From Leuconostoc miyukkimchii (GTDB lineage Bacteria; Bacillota; Bacilli; Lactobacillales; Lactobacillaceae), in the NCBI RefSeq assembly GCF_019656055.1, contig NZ_BPKY01000007.1, positions 62,001-126,000 on the forward strand: a stretch of 64,000 nucleotides of DNA, in the 5' to 3' direction. The notes beneath the pieces are model-generated. The model made no database searches, was not told the DNA's origin, and saw nothing but the letters and a program-made list of their open reading frames with translations. Numbering within the stretch: the first letter of the stretch is position 1; each line of letters begins with the position of its first letter. Position numbers and translations under genes: made by a program. Shown here one piece after another: positions 17,319-27,451 of the stretch.

Positions 17319-18243
17319 AATTTTCTAACCGTCGGTTTTTACCACTAACTTCTGCTAGCTGTGTCAAAAATTTAATGCGTTGCATTAGACGTGCTGCCTT
17401 ACCTGGGTCACGGTCATCACGTGTTTCTGCTAGGTATTTTTCCATTTCATTCAAATCAAAATTAGAAGTTATAAAAGTTGTGAGTTCATTTTGCATACGA
17501 TATTCTAAAATAACACCTAAAATATCATCACGAATCCACATACTTAAATTTTCAGCTCCTAAATCATCTATAATCAAAACACTTGTTTTCTTAGTTTGAT
17601 CAATCAGCTTTTCTCGTATATCCCCATTTTTACCAATGGTATTTTTTAAGTCAACCGAAAATGACGGAAAGTGAACAAGCATGACGTCAATATTATTAGC
17701 TGCTAATGCATTTGCCAGAGCACCCATTAAGTAGGTTTTACCAACACCAAATTGACCATACAAATACAATCCTTGTACATATGCATGATTTTGATCTAAC
17801 AAACGCGTGAATATGTCCACAATAGCAGTTACAACTTTAGCACGACCTGAGTCAACGATAATAGTTTGTAAATCCGCATCACGGATAGCTTTTGGCATTT
17901 TATATGATGTGAGATTTTCAGCCTGCATGAGTTGCTTTTGCTTACTTTCATCAGCCACATAATGTACATGAGGATAGCCCTTCTCAATAGCTAATTGTGG
18001 CTGATATCCCGGATACAGTGGTTTTTCGCCTTTGGCAATTCGTTGCTTTTGTTGCACAAACTCATGTAAATCCATCATTGTCAACTGGAAAGCATCTGCA
18101 CGCAATTGCTTTTTATTTTCTTCCCAAAAACGTCGCACATCCTCATCATTGGCGATTTGTTGTACAACTTCTGCTAGCTGCGTTTCTTCAATTTTTGGAT
18201 ATTTTTGCTGAAATTGTTTTAAAACATCTGATAAGTTTTGCAT
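17317..18243 (-). CDS. dnaI: Primosomal helicase loader DnaI
   Basis: A 308-residue AAA+ ATPase that loads the replicative helicase. The N-terminal helical domain is followed by Walker A GQFGVGKT at 163-170, Walker B LIIDDLGAE and a sensor segment FITSNFDL. It lies 1 bp after dnaB, the usual Firmicutes pairing, and overlaps the downstream yibE-like gene. Confidence 0.92.
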   Translation of the reverse strand: MQNLSDVLKQFQQKYPKIEETQLAEVVQQIANDEDVRRFWEENKKQLRADAFQLTMMDLHEFVQQKQRIAKGEKPLYPGYQPQLAIEKGYPHVHYVADESKQKQLMQAENLTSYKMPKAIRDADLQTIIVDSGRAKVVTAIVDIFTRLLDQNHAYVQGLYLYGQFGVGKTYLMGALANALAANNIDVMLVHFPSFSVDLKNTIGKNGDIREKLIDQTKKTSVLIIDDLGAENLSMWIRDDILGVILEYRMQNELTTFITSNFDLNEMEKYLAETRDDRDPGKAARLMQRIKFLTQLAEVSGKNRRLEN

Positions 18244-18244
18244 A

Positions 18245-19585
18245 TTAGTTTTTCGTCTTTATATTCTTCAACTTTGCTAAAGCTGCTGCCGCTTCATCTT
18301 TATTAATCGTTGTTGCCACTTTTTGTGCGGGTAAACTATCAGGCTTTTGGACAAATTTAGGTGTGGTTTTTTCTGATTTTTGACCACGACTAAATCTTTT
18401 CTCTTGCCTTGCCTGATTGGCCTTTTGACGCTGCTGAATTTGAATCAGTGCCTTTTGAGGTGAATCCACACGATTTTGTGTCCAAGAATCTGCAATTGTT
18501 GTCACAAGAGCAGCTTTTAAATTATCATTTTGTAGTCCAATTAAAACGTAGTGCACAAGGATATTTACAACTGGCATTGATAACGTACTCTGAGCAACCA
18601 AGTAATCCACCAAATCACGTTCATTTTTTAAAACAAGACCATTTTTTAACGTTGTCTTAACATATCCCAAAAAATCTTGTGCATGAGTTGTACTTGCAAT
18701 TTCAATTAGTGCACGTGCTTCAGCATTTTTAATTTCTGGTATGTCCTGGGTTTGCACAGCATTAACTTGATTGTTCGAATTTTCTGTTGGTGCGACTTTT
18801 CTAGTTAATTGTTGCCGCAACAATCGCTGTACTTCTTTTTCATTAATCTCGTGTGTATCTAGTGTAACACTTTGATTAACAAAACCTGCTAATGTGGTTT
18901 CATCTATACCATATGTCATATGCATGGCTACAATAAAATTACGATGTTTTTGAACATCAGCTTTACTTGTACCACGAACCATCTCAGAAAAATCATCAAA
19001 CTTAAACTTATTTTCGTCAACTTTGAGGTCTGCAGATTGATAAACCAATGGTGTGGTTGGTATTGTTAAATCATTTTGATGTTGAAAGACTTGTAAGAAA
19101 CGTGCAGAAATATCTTTACCAACTAAATCTTTTTGACCTTGGACATCATAGCGCTCTTCGAGTACCAAGTAGCGTTCTTCTCCAACAAATTTATATAATA
19201 AACCAGACAATAATTGTTCTTTAAAAAACTTGTCAGCAGTCAACGGCGTTAAGATACGATACCCATAAACTTCCCCAAGTGAATCTTTCTCATAAATCGT
19301 TTTAATGAGTCCTGCTGCCTCTAACCGTCTGCGGCACTTCACAAAGTTTGGCAGGCTAATATTTAAACTATCAATAATAAAATTATGGTCTTGTCTTTTT
19401 AGATTTTTTTGTGCAAACGGTAACTCGTTAACTAGTAAGTGATACAGTGCATAACTCGTTGCACCAATAAAAGGTAAATACAAGTTAAAAACACGCTCTA
19501 AATCATCAGCAGTAATTAAATGATCACTCTGAAAAAAAGCGCCCGCTGTTGCGTGAAATTCAATTGTCCCATCATTTTGTCCCAT
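18245..19585 (-). CDS. dnaB: Replication initiation/membrane attachment protein DnaB
   Basis: About 446 residues of the Firmicutes DnaB primosome family, which works with DnaD and DnaI at oriC and restart sites. Winged-helix DnaB domains lie in the first 300 residues, with a basic low-complexity tail. Two starts are possible: ATG at 19585, or TTG at 19597 closer to AAAGGAAA. Either overlaps the end of coaE, suggesting coupled translation. Confidence 0.85.
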   Translation of the reverse strand: MGQNDGTIEFHATAGAFFQSDHLITADDLERVFNLYLPFIGATSYALYHLLVNELPFAQKNLKRQDHNFIIDSLNISLPNFVKCRRRLEAAGLIKTIYEKDSLGEVYGYRILTPLTADKFFKEQLLSGLLYKFVGEERYLVLEERYDVQGQKDLVGKDISARFLQVFQHQNDLTIPTTPLVYQSADLKVDENKFKFDDFSEMVRGTSKADVQKHRNFIVAMHMTYGIDETTLAGFVNQSVTLDTHEINEKEVQRLLRQQLTRKVAPTENSNNQVNAVQTQDIPEIKNAEARALIEIASTTHAQDFLGYVKTTLKNGLVLKNERDLVDYLVAQSTLSMPVVNILVHYVLIGLQNDNLKAALVTTIADSWTQNRVDSPQKALIQIQQRQKANQARQEKRFSRGQKSEKTTPKFVQKPDSLPAQKVATTINKDEAAAALAKLKNIKTKN

Positions 19586-20192
19586 ATTTTGGCGCAATTT
19601 CCTTTAGGTTTACCATCAAATTTTTAATTTGTTCTTCTAACTGCCACTGACTACCATTATTATCCAATACATAATCAGCATGTACTAATTTATCTGCAAT
19701 CGGCATTTGTGCATCGATTCTATTTTTTGCGTTGATATCATCCAAATTTTCACGTGCCTTAAGTCGTGCCATCTGAACTTCTCTATCAGCATAAACTACG
19801 ACTATTTTATCAATATCATCTAAATTCTCATAACCTTTTTCAAGCAGAAGTGGTATATCAATTATTAAAATTGGTACATTTTGTGTCCGCCAAAAAGAGA
19901 TTTTGTCACGCATTGCCGAACTAATAGCTGGTTGCATTATCGCATTTAACCGATTTAATTCGGCCGGATGACTAAACACTATATTGCCTAATTTGTGACG
20001 ATTCAATTGACCGTTCTCAATGATACTTGGTCCGAAAGCCAATTTTATTTTTTCTAAAGCACGCGTGCCCGGTTCCACAACTTCTCTAGCCACAACGTCA
20101 GCATCCACAATTGGAAAGTTAGCATCACGTAAAGCTTTGGTCACAGTAGACTTTCCTGAGGCGATACCACCAGTTATTCCCACTATTAACAT
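19572..20192 (-). CDS. coaE: Dephospho-CoA kinase
   Basis: A 206-residue P-loop kinase (GITGGIASGKST at the N-terminus) that phosphorylates dephospho-CoA in the last step of CoA synthesis. DADVVAREV and LLLEKGYE are typical of CoaE. AAAGGT lies before the ATG inside the preceding gene; the order mutM, DUF975, coaE, dnaB, dnaI is compact and overlapping. Confidence 0.93.
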   Translation of the reverse strand: MLIVGITGGIASGKSTVTKALRDANFPIVDADVVAREVVEPGTRALEKIKLAFGPSIIENGQLNRHKLGNIVFSHPAELNRLNAIMQPAISSAMRDKISFWRTQNVPILIIDIPLLLEKGYENLDDIDKIVVVYADREVQMARLKARENLDDINAKNRIDAQMPIADKLVHADYVLDNNGSQWQLEEQIKNLMVNLKEIAPKYGTK

Positions 20193-20935
20193 TATGCAGA
20201 TACCTTTTCAACCATTGCTAATGTAAATAAATGACGTGAATACGCCACACGCGTGGCATTAAGATAAGGGACAACATAAATATAAGCCAACCCTGCAGTC
20301 AAAATTCCTAATATGTGCCAGCCAATAAAACTCAATTCTAACAAGAATAATTCCCACTTTCGACCATTCATCAGTCGGCGACTGATTGTAATATAATCAG
20401 TCAGTTGTGCCTGTCGTGTGCCATTTTCAATGTCAACTTTGTAGGCGAAATAAGTTTGCGAATAGGCAAACAATTTAACGATACCAGGAAAAACAAAGAG
20501 TATGGTCCATAAAAACAACAACATACTTTGTACAATCGTTAATATTAGCGTGTGAAAGAAATTTCCTCGACTGAAAATTTGGAAAACATCATTAAACTTT
20601 GGTCGTTCTGATGGTTTTTCATACCATTCAATTAATGTCCAACTCACAGACCAGACAATAATGAGTTGAACAGCCTGACTTAATACGCTTTCAAGCACAG
20701 AATAGATTTGGCTTAGTGTACTATTTTCTGTCGTCAATACATCACTATCAGTTTGTGATATGTTACCTAAATCCGCGAATAGGCCATAACTTACCATTAA
20801 TATTGACATTGTAGTCAGTATTGCAAATATAATTGGTAAAATATTAATTTTTATTGCTGTGCTAAATTTACCGCGATATAACTGTCGTGCTTCACGCTTA
20901 ACCTCACGAATACTAATTATTTCTGTTGATTTCAT
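20192..20935 (-). CDS. DUF975 integral membrane protein
   Basis: About 247 residues with six hydrophobic segments and the N-terminal IREVKREARQLYRGKFSTAI typical of DUF975 proteins. GGGAG lies 6 nt before the ATG at 20935; longer starts lie inside mutM. It overlaps the end of mutM by 23 bp and ends at the first base of coaE. Function unknown; the gene appears to sit in a DNA-repair/CoA/replication operon. Confidence 0.8.
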   Translation of the reverse strand: MKSTEIISIREVKREARQLYRGKFSTAIKINILPIIFAILTTMSILMVSYGLFADLGNISQTDSDVLTTENSTLSQIYSVLESVLSQAVQLIIVWSVSWTLIEWYEKPSERPKFNDVFQIFSRGNFFHTLILTIVQSMLLFLWTILFVFPGIVKLFAYSQTYFAYKVDIENGTRQAQLTDYITISRRLMNGRKWELFLLELSFIGWHILGILTAGLAYIYVVPYLNATRVAYSRHLFTLAMVEKVSA

Positions 20936-21776
20936 AAGTTCTCCCATAATGATTGATCTGACAAGTTGGACAAAAAGTTGTTCCCCGTTGACCAACTTTT
21001 ATTTTTTCCATTATCGTACCACAACGCAAACATGGTTGACCGACGCGACCATAGGCTTGTAACTCATTTTGGAATTGACCAACTTCTCCAAATACGTTAC
21101 TAAAACTATGAACAGTTGTTCCATGGTGAGCAATTGCTCGCTTGATTTCTGTAATAATATTTTGCCGTAATACTGATAGTGAAACACTTGATAAACTATT
21201 TGTCGGTGTTTCTGGATGAATTTTGCTCTGCCACAAAACCTCATCAGCGTATATATTGCCGATACCTGCAATTTGATTTTGATCTAACAAGAAACTCTTG
21301 ACTGGCTTTTTTGAACGTGCAAAAACGCTTACCATGTAATCTAATGATAAATCTTCTTCCGTTGGTTCTGGGCCAAGTTTGCCAAGTGAGGGTACAGCAA
21401 TAACCTCGTGATTTGTAGTTGCCAAGGTCATACGTCCAAAACGGCGCGTATCATTATAAAACACATCGCGTTGATCTGACAATTCAAAGATAATTTCTGT
21501 ATGTTTGTATGGTAATGTGGCAGTTGGTTCAACAGAATATTGGCCTTCCATACGTAAATGTGAAACAATCGTGTGTCCATTCGACAAGCGTAATAGTAAA
21601 TACTTACCACGCCGATCGATTGATACAAACGATGCGTTTAAAACACCAGTAATAAATGCCTCTGAATCCCCTGTAATGACCTTAGGATATGGTAATTTGA
21701 CCTGTGTAATTTGACTGCCGACAATTAAATTTTCTAATCCACGGCGAACCGTTTCAACCTCAGGTAATTCTGGCAT
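20913..21776 (-). CDS. mutM: Formamidopyrimidine-DNA glycosylase
   Basis: A 287-residue Fpg/MutM enzyme that removes oxidised purines such as 8-oxoguanine. The catalytic Pro2-Glu3 (MPELPEVETV) is present, as are IDRRGKYLLL and a C-terminal zinc finger with CLRCG and CPTCQ. GAGGATATT precedes the ATG at 21776, and maturation needs this exact start. Confidence 0.95.
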   Translation of the reverse strand: MPELPEVETVRRGLENLIVGSQITQVKLPYPKVITGDSEAFITGVLNASFVSIDRRGKYLLLRLSNGHTIVSHLRMEGQYSVEPTATLPYKHTEIIFELSDQRDVFYNDTRRFGRMTLATTNHEVIAVPSLGKLGPEPTEEDLSLDYMVSVFARSKKPVKSFLLDQNQIAGIGNIYADEVLWQSKIHPETPTNSLSSVSLSVLRQNIITEIKRAIAHHGTTVHSFSNVFGEVGQFQNELQAYGRVGQPCLRCGTIMEKIKVGQRGTTFCPTCQINHYGRTYEINRNN

Positions 21777-21897
21777 AATATCCTCTAAATCCTTCAAAAT
21801 ATGTGTTTCATTCCAACTGACGAACTAAAATTAATGACGCATTAATACTATATATTTTACCACACAACAGTACAGACATTTTTGATAACATATTCAA

Positions 21898-21945
21898 AAA
21901 TAAAAAAGCATTCATTGTTTATTTCAACAAATACTTTTAAATATT
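21898..21945 (-). terminator. Terminator of mutS2
   Basis: Minus-strand AAGTATTTGTT and AACAATGAATGCTT can pair with bulges, followed by TTTTTTA. It separates mutS2 from mutM. Confidence 0.5.
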
Positions 21946-21958
21946 CTTTAATTTAATT

Positions 21959-24364
21959 TTAAGACAATTCTGCAATTGTTGCACCATCGCCACCAGCGTT
22001 GGCATTAGCAAAACGAAACGATTTCACGCGCCGATCTGAGCGTAAAAATTCTGTCACACCTTTTCGTAATGCACCAGTCCCTTTGCCATGAATAATCTCC
22101 ACGGTTCCCAGATTAGCTAAAACTGCTGTATCTAAATAACGATCCAGTTCTGATAATGCGGATTCATACCTTACACCACGCAAATCTAAACTAGCATTAA
22201 CTGTCCCACGTGACGAGCCAACAACAACATTTGTATTGACAATTTTCTTTCTTTTTTGCTTCTTTTTACTCTGTTGTGCTTTAGCAGTGGCTTCTGTTTT
22301 AATGATGTCGTCTTCATCAACAAGCATTTTTAAAATGCCCATCTCGACTTCCCATTGACCATTACTATGTTGTTTGACTAAAATACCTTGCTGATTGTAT
22401 GACTGTACAACGATTTCATCGCCGACAGCCAACATCTTTGCGCGCTTGGCTTTTTGTAGGATTTTATTTTTTTCCAAGCTGTCATTTTGTCGTAACTGGT
22501 CAAGTTGTTTTTTCTTGCTCTGTAGTTCTTGTTCGCTCAGATGGCTATTTTGGCTGCCTGAATTTAATCGTTCCTTGCGAATTTCGGTTATTAATTGTTC
22601 CGCTTGCTTCTTAGTTGAGGCGACAATATGATTAGCTTCATTTTTGGCATCCAATACAACTTGAGCACGTTCTTTTTCCAACTTGCGCTGTTGTTCTGAC
22701 AATTTTTCAGATTGTTCTTCTAATGATTTTAATCGTGTCTCAAGCGTCATGTTATTTTTCTTGACGGCATCACGTTGTGATACCAAATCAACAATCATAT
22801 TATTCAAATCTTGATCTGATTCAGTCGTTAATGCCGTAGCAGCACCAATAACATCCTCACCAAAACCAAGTCGTTTAGCAATTGCTAGGGCATTTGATTG
22901 ACCTGGTACACCCATTAAAAATTGATAAGTTGGCTGTAACGTTTCAACATCAAATACCATAGATGCATTGAGTGTTTCTGGTCTATTATAACCATAGAGC
23001 TTCAATTCAGGATAGTGTGTTGTCGCAATGACGTAACCGCCAAGGCTAGCAACTTTATCTAAAATGGCAATAGCTAGGGCAGCACCTTCTGCTGGATCTG
23101 TCCCTGCACCCAACTCATCAAAAATAACTAAACTTTTGTCATCAATATTATCAATCATTGAGACAATATTAGCCATGTGTGAACTAAATGTCGATAAGTT
23201 TTGTTCAATCGACTGTTCATCACCAATATCTGCAAAGATTTCATGAAACACTCCGACAGTTGATGGTCGTTTAGTCGTAATAAACAAACCAGACTGCGCC
23301 ATAAGCTGTAATAAGCCTAGCGTCTTAATTGTAATTGTTTTTCCACCAGTATTAGGCCCAGTAATAATAATCGCTTTATAGCCATCACCCAAAGCAATAT
23401 CATTACTAACCGCAATATGCTTGTCCAATAAAGGGTGCCATGCCTGTTGTAAGTCAACGTGATTATTTGTATTGACAATAGGTTGCATAGCATCCAAGCG
23501 TGCGGCTAATCTTGCTTTAGCGTTCACAAAATCAAAATGACCCAAAATATTGACGTTTTGACTAATTTCACTGGTAAACGGTTCAAGTGCGGCTGATAAA
23601 TCCTGTAGTACACGCTGCTCTTCCACCTGTTCCTTAACTCGTAGTTCACTTAACTTGTTGTTAATTTCAACAACCGCTTGTGGTTCAATATATAATGTTT
23701 GTCCAGTTTGACTTTGGTCATGCACCACGCCACCAAATTGACTACGATATTCAGCTTTTACAGGCAAAACATAACGATCTCCGCGAATTGTGACCAGAGG
23801 ATCACTTAAATATTGTGCAGATTTGCCACGTGTATAGGCTTGCATTTTGTTTTTAACAGCTTGTTCGTTTCCCACAATTTTGCCACGAATTGCTTTTAAA
23901 TCAAACGATGCTTCGTCATTGATTCTGCCAGTTTCATCAATAGCAATTTGTATTTTTTGAGTAACATCTGAAAGCACTGACAAATTTTGTGCTTGTGCTG
24001 GAAGAACTAACAGTGATTCCCCTATTATTTCATCATTCATTTGCTCAAAAAAACTCGCAATTTTACTGGTATTTCGTAAAACCGCACTTATTTCTGATAG
24101 TTCTGTAGCGCTTAAACTCGCGCCAATATTTAATCGTTTTAAATGTGGTGTCACATCAGCTAGTTTTGTAAGTGGTATGCCACCTTTTAACCGATCAATC
24201 AAAACACCATCAGCCGTTTCGCGTAACCAATAGTTGATTGTTTCAACGTTTGTTTCTGGGGTTAGATTATCAGCTTCTTTGCGACCAACAGGCGTAGACA
24301 AAAAAGCACCTAACTGTGCCTTGATTTTATCATATTCTAGTGTTTCTAATACTTTTGTGTTCAT
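21959..24364 (-). CDS. mutS2: MutS2 ATPase/endonuclease
   Basis: An 801-residue MutS2 protein. The core holds Walker A GPNTGGKT at 336-343 and Walker B LVIFDELGAGTDP; a long coiled coil runs about 520-640; the C-terminal Smr domain has LDLRGVRYESAL and HGKGTGALRKGV. MutS2 acts on recombination intermediates and, in Bacillus, splits collided ribosomes. The SD (AGGTAGG) is weak and somewhat far. It follows cvpA and zapA, a standard Firmicutes cluster. Confidence 0.95.
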   Translation of the reverse strand: MNTKVLETLEYDKIKAQLGAFLSTPVGRKEADNLTPETNVETINYWLRETADGVLIDRLKGGIPLTKLADVTPHLKRLNIGASLSATELSEISAVLRNTSKIASFFEQMNDEIIGESLLVLPAQAQNLSVLSDVTQKIQIAIDETGRINDEASFDLKAIRGKIVGNEQAVKNKMQAYTRGKSAQYLSDPLVTIRGDRYVLPVKAEYRSQFGGVVHDQSQTGQTLYIEPQAVVEINNKLSELRVKEQVEEQRVLQDLSAALEPFTSEISQNVNILGHFDFVNAKARLAARLDAMQPIVNTNNHVDLQQAWHPLLDKHIAVSNDIALGDGYKAIIITGPNTGGKTITIKTLGLLQLMAQSGLFITTKRPSTVGVFHEIFADIGDEQSIEQNLSTFSSHMANIVSMIDNIDDKSLVIFDELGAGTDPAEGAALAIAILDKVASLGGYVIATTHYPELKLYGYNRPETLNASMVFDVETLQPTYQFLMGVPGQSNALAIAKRLGFGEDVIGAATALTTESDQDLNNMIVDLVSQRDAVKKNNMTLETRLKSLEEQSEKLSEQQRKLEKERAQVVLDAKNEANHIVASTKKQAEQLITEIRKERLNSGSQNSHLSEQELQSKKKQLDQLRQNDSLEKNKILQKAKRAKMLAVGDEIVVQSYNQQGILVKQHSNGQWEVEMGILKMLVDEDDIIKTEATAKAQQSKKKQKRKKIVNTNVVVGSSRGTVNASLDLRGVRYESALSELDRYLDTAVLANLGTVEIIHGKGTGALRKGVTEFLRSDRRVKSFRFANANAGGDGATIAELS

Positions 24365-24422
24365 ATACTTTGAAGCCTACCTGCTTATATTTCTTTTCAG
24401 ACTAGTGGTTATTTCAAATATG

Positions 24423-24944
24423 TCACAACCACCATTGATAAATTTGTTGCGCAAAAAAAGGTGCATTATCTAACACATGATTTAACTCTGGCGTGTTCAA
24501 GAACTGATCTTGTACCCAAACGTTTGGTACAACTGACAATAATTCTAGTCCAAAGAAAGCAATCACTGCACCGATAATACCATATAATACTGCACCAAGT
24601 ACGCCATCAACCCAACCTAGAATAGGTATACGACGAATAATACTTAATGATCTTAAGACATAATGACTCACCGTGCCACCCAATATTAACAACACACTAA
24701 ATGCTAAGCCTGAGGCTAAAAATTCAGAGCCATGACCGACAACATCTTGCGGGACAGTGGTACGAATAAATTGACCATCAACAAAATTTGAAATAACCGC
24801 ACCAAGTGATTTTGAGAATTTAATTGCAATATACCAGACGACAACCCATAACGACAATCGTAGTAAGCCATTCACAAAACCGTGGCGATATCCTGAAATG
24901 AACCATAACAGCACAAATACTAATGCAATTCCTAATAATATCAT
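24423..24944 (-). CDS. CvpA family membrane protein
   Basis: A 173-residue protein with four helices and the CvpA pattern (GFVNGLLRLSLWVVVWYIA, ILGWVDGVLGAVLYGIIG). It is linked in other bacteria to colicin V production and envelope function. Its start overlaps the zapA stop as ATGA, with AAGGAAC upstream. Confidence 0.88.
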   Translation of the reverse strand: MILLGIALVFVLLWFISGYRHGFVNGLLRLSLWVVVWYIAIKFSKSLGAVISNFVDGQFIRTTVPQDVVGHGSEFLASGLAFSVLLILGGTVSHYVLRSLSIIRRIPILGWVDGVLGAVLYGIIGAVIAFFGLELLSVVPNVWVQDQFLNTPELNHVLDNAPFFAQQIYQWWL

Positions 24945-25348
24945 GAATTTGTTCCTTGTTTGAAAAGATTATCTTTTGTACGCGACTTACTATCATGCTT
25001 AGCATCATCAATAATAGAACCAATAGCACTTTTTGGCGTGCGTTTTACCGATGTTTTTTTAGCGTGAAGTGCTTGCTCTAATTCTGCTTGTAATGCAATA
25101 ATTTTTGCTTGTAACTCATCTATTTCAGATTGTTTATAAAGCTGATCTGAAAGCGCATTAAAACTCAATAAAATTGCTTGATCTACTGGCGTCAACTGAG
25201 GTGATACTAATTTTATTTGTTTCAATTGCTTGTTAAATAATGTTTCAGTTGCCTTAAAATGTGGCAGACTCGCACTGCCTGAAATTGTATAGTCTTTGCC
25301 AGCTAAATTAGCCTTATAATGTTTTTTCCCGTTTTGATTAACCATCAT
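24941..25348 (-). CDS. zapA: Cell division protein ZapA-like
   Basis: A 135-residue protein: a beta-rich N-terminus (KKHYKANLAGKDYTISG), a helical coiled-coil segment at about 68-95 and a basic tail. ZapA bundles FtsZ filaments at midcell. Position next to cvpA and mutS2 and divergent from rnhC is the usual one. AAGGAAAAA precedes two adjacent ATG codons (25348, 25345). Confidence 0.8.
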   Translation of the reverse strand: MMVNQNGKKHYKANLAGKDYTISGSASLPHFKATETLFNKQLKQIKLVSPQLTPVDQAILLSFNALSDQLYKQSEIDELQAKIIALQAELEQALHAKKTSVKRTPKSAIGSIIDDAKHDSKSRTKDNLFKQGTNS

Positions 25349-25401
25349 TTTTTCCTTATTGTATCTAGTTGATTATACACTATATTTTCACCAACAAAAA
25401 C

Positions 25402-25417
25402 TGATATACTAAAAACA
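25402..25417 (+). promoter_or_regulatory. Extended -10 promoter of rnhC, leaderless candidate
   Basis: TGATATACT (25402-25410) is a perfect extended -10. The ATG begins 7 nt later, where transcription would start, and no SD is present. Confidence 0.55.
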
Positions 25418-26358
25418 TGCAGACAGTAATAAAAGTGACACCTTCACAATTAAAAAAAATAGCAAACTATTATACGAAAAATCCAACCTTGAGACTGCCA
25501 AATGGCGCATTGTTTTCAGTTAAAAATGGCGGTACAACAATTACTGGTTATCGCTCAGGTAAAGTAATGTTTCAAGGCACTAGGTTTGCTGAGGAAGCAG
25601 CACGTTGGCAAACAGATACTGATTCATCCCCAAACACGGCTAATTCCACCTCGATTATTAAAAAAAATACGACGCCTGGTATGAGCATTCCCGCAGGTTT
25701 TGCTAATTGGTCAGTTATTGGGTCTGATGAAGTTGGCGCTGGTGCTTATTTTGGTCCGTTGACAACGGCTGCTGTTTTTGTTTCTAAAGAAAATATTAGC
25801 TGGGTACGGCAACTTGGTATCTCAGATTCGAAAACACTTACTGATGACAAGATGCGTCAAATCGCTCCTGAAATTATTGCACATCTGCCTCACCATGTGA
25901 TCAATTTAATGCCTGAAAAATACAATCAGATGCAACCGGAAAACAATGTTAATCAGTTAAAAGCTATTTCGCACAATTTTGTTCTTAACAAAGTGTTAAC
26001 AAAAATTGAACCACTCACACCTGATGCTATACTCATCGACCAATTTGCTCAAGAAAGTACCTATTTTAAATATCTACTTAACGCAAAACAACCAAACATT
26101 GTTCGCCAAAATGTATATTTTACAACTAAAGGTGAACAATATCATCTGAGTGTAGCAGCAGCATCGATTTTAGCACGTGTGGTTGAACTCGACACAATGT
26201 CCAAATTAAGCCAAGAAGCTGGCATGCAACTACCTATTGGTGCTGGACATGCTGTTGATTTAGTTGCTGCAAAACTCATGCAACAAGGTGTTGATTTGCG
26301 TCACTTTGCTAAATTGCATTTTGCAAATACTAAAAAGGCCCAGAAAATTCTATCTTAA
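25417..26358 (+). CDS. rnhC: Ribonuclease HIII
   Basis: A 313-residue enzyme that cleaves RNA in RNA-DNA hybrids. An N-terminal TBP-like substrate-binding domain (about 1-85) precedes the catalytic domain with [13 protein letters not shown] (Asp-Glu of the DEDE centre) and later DSKTL and LIDQFA. The start fits the family although there is no SD. Confidence 0.93.
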   Translation: MQTVIKVTPSQLKKIANYYTKNPTLRLPNGALFSVKNGGTTITGYRSGKVMFQGTRFAEEAARWQTDTDSSPNTANSTSIIKKNTTPGMSIPAGFANWSVIGSDEVGAGAYFGPLTTAAVFVSKENISWVRQLGISDSKTLTDDKMRQIAPEIIAHLPHHVINLMPEKYNQMQPENNVNQLKAISHNFVLNKVLTKIEPLTPDAILIDQFAQESTYFKYLLNAKQPNIVRQNVYFTTKGEQYHLSVAAASILARVVELDTMSKLSQEAGMQLPIGAGHAVDLVAAKLMQQGVDLRHFAKLHFANTKKAQKILS

Positions 26359-26392
26359 AATAACTTATCAATCAAATATCGGAGGTTCTTAA

Positions 26393-26686
26393 ATGTTTAA
26401 TTTGATTTTACTACCACTACTTATGTTATTTTTCATCGTTTACTTTTTTGCCTCTGTATTTATTAATAGATTTGGCATTATAGCGCGATTGCTTTTAGCG
26501 ATTATTTTAATTTTATTAGTGACTTTCATTATTAAAAACTTTTTCGCTATTGTTGGTGTTCTAATTTTAATTGCATTAGCTTTTTGGATTAGAATAAAAT
26601 TCACTCAAAAGCCCACCCACACCAAACATCCTACTGACAGTCAAACTTTTGATGGTCACTTTGAAACCATAGATAAAGATAAATAA
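26393..26686 (+). CDS. Small two- or three-helix membrane protein
   Basis: A 97-residue protein whose first 70 residues form two or three close hydrophobic helices, followed by a short polar tail. I do not recognise it. CGGAGG precedes the ATG by 6 nt. It sits between rnhC and an SDR gene with a 15-bp gap to the latter, so the three are probably one operon. Confidence 0.65.
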   Translation: MFNLILLPLLMLFFIVYFFASVFINRFGIIARLLLAIILILLVTFIIKNFFAIVGVLILIALAFWIRIKFTQKPTHTKHPTDSQTFDGHFETIDKDK

Positions 26687-26701
26687 CAAAGGAGAATACA
26701 A

Positions 26702-27328
26702 TTGAATCATACTAGCAAACAAAAAATAGTTATTGTCGGTGGCACTGGATTTGTTGGGCAGGGCATAATTAATCATCTTGCACCTGAGTTATTTGACATT
26801 CACTGTTTAGCTCGCCATGAGTTTTCATCAACAGTCAATACTCATGTGACATATCATGTTGTTGATCTCAATAAACCTGAACAGTGGCAAACTATTGTCA
26901 CTGATGCTGATTGGGTTATAGATGCCGTAGGAATCTTATTTCCTAATCCTTTTAAGAACAAAACATACCAAAATAGCAGCATTACACCTGCAAAACAACT
27001 CATAGACGTACTAAAAAATGAAAGTAAACCAAATTTTTTGTTTGTTTCAGCAAATTCCGGTCCATTTTTCATGAAACCTTATTTAAACGCAAAACGTTTC
27101 GTTGAAAAAGAAGCCAACGTTGCCTTAGGTAAACGCGCATTTATGGTTTATCCTGGTATTATTTTTGATAAAGATCGACTGTCCTCTTATTTACCCGGGT
27201 TAATATCTTTTAAATTAAATAATATTCCATATTTCAAAAAATTACGTTCTATTTCAAGACAAGATTTTGCTAAGGAAATAGAACAAATATTATTGACAAA
27301 GGAAAGTTTTCTGCGTCAACGTGTATAA
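26702..27328 (+). CDS. NAD(P)-binding SDR-like protein
   Basis: A 208-residue atypical short-chain dehydrogenase/NmrA-like protein with the nucleotide motif IVIVGGTGFVGQG near the N-terminus. The usual catalytic Tyr-x3-Lys is not evident, so it may be a regulator or electron-transfer assembly factor, not an oxidoreductase. It starts with TTG, with AAAGGAG 7 nt upstream. Confidence 0.75.
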   Translation: MNHTSKQKIVIVGGTGFVGQGIINHLAPELFDIHCLARHEFSSTVNTHVTYHVVDLNKPEQWQTIVTDADWVIDAVGILFPNPFKNKTYQNSSITPAKQLIDVLKNESKPNFLFVSANSGPFFMKPYLNAKRFVEKEANVALGKRAFMVYPGIIFDKDRLSSYLPGLISFKLNNIPYFKKLRSISRQDFAKEIEQILLTKESFLRQRV

Positions 27329-27410
27329 ATCTTCTAGTATGCATTGTGCTAATTTTTGAATGAACCATTAATTTACGCTATTTAGAGCTTTTTCTCTATT
27401 AAATTAATAT

Positions 27411-27451
27411 GACTAAAAAACGATTTCATTTTATGAAATCGTTTTTTAGTC
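27411..27451. terminator. Bidirectional terminator
   Basis: GACTAAAAAACGATTTCAT and its exact complement flank a 3-nt loop; T runs lie on both strands. It separates the convergent SDR and DUF1801 genes. Confidence 0.9.
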
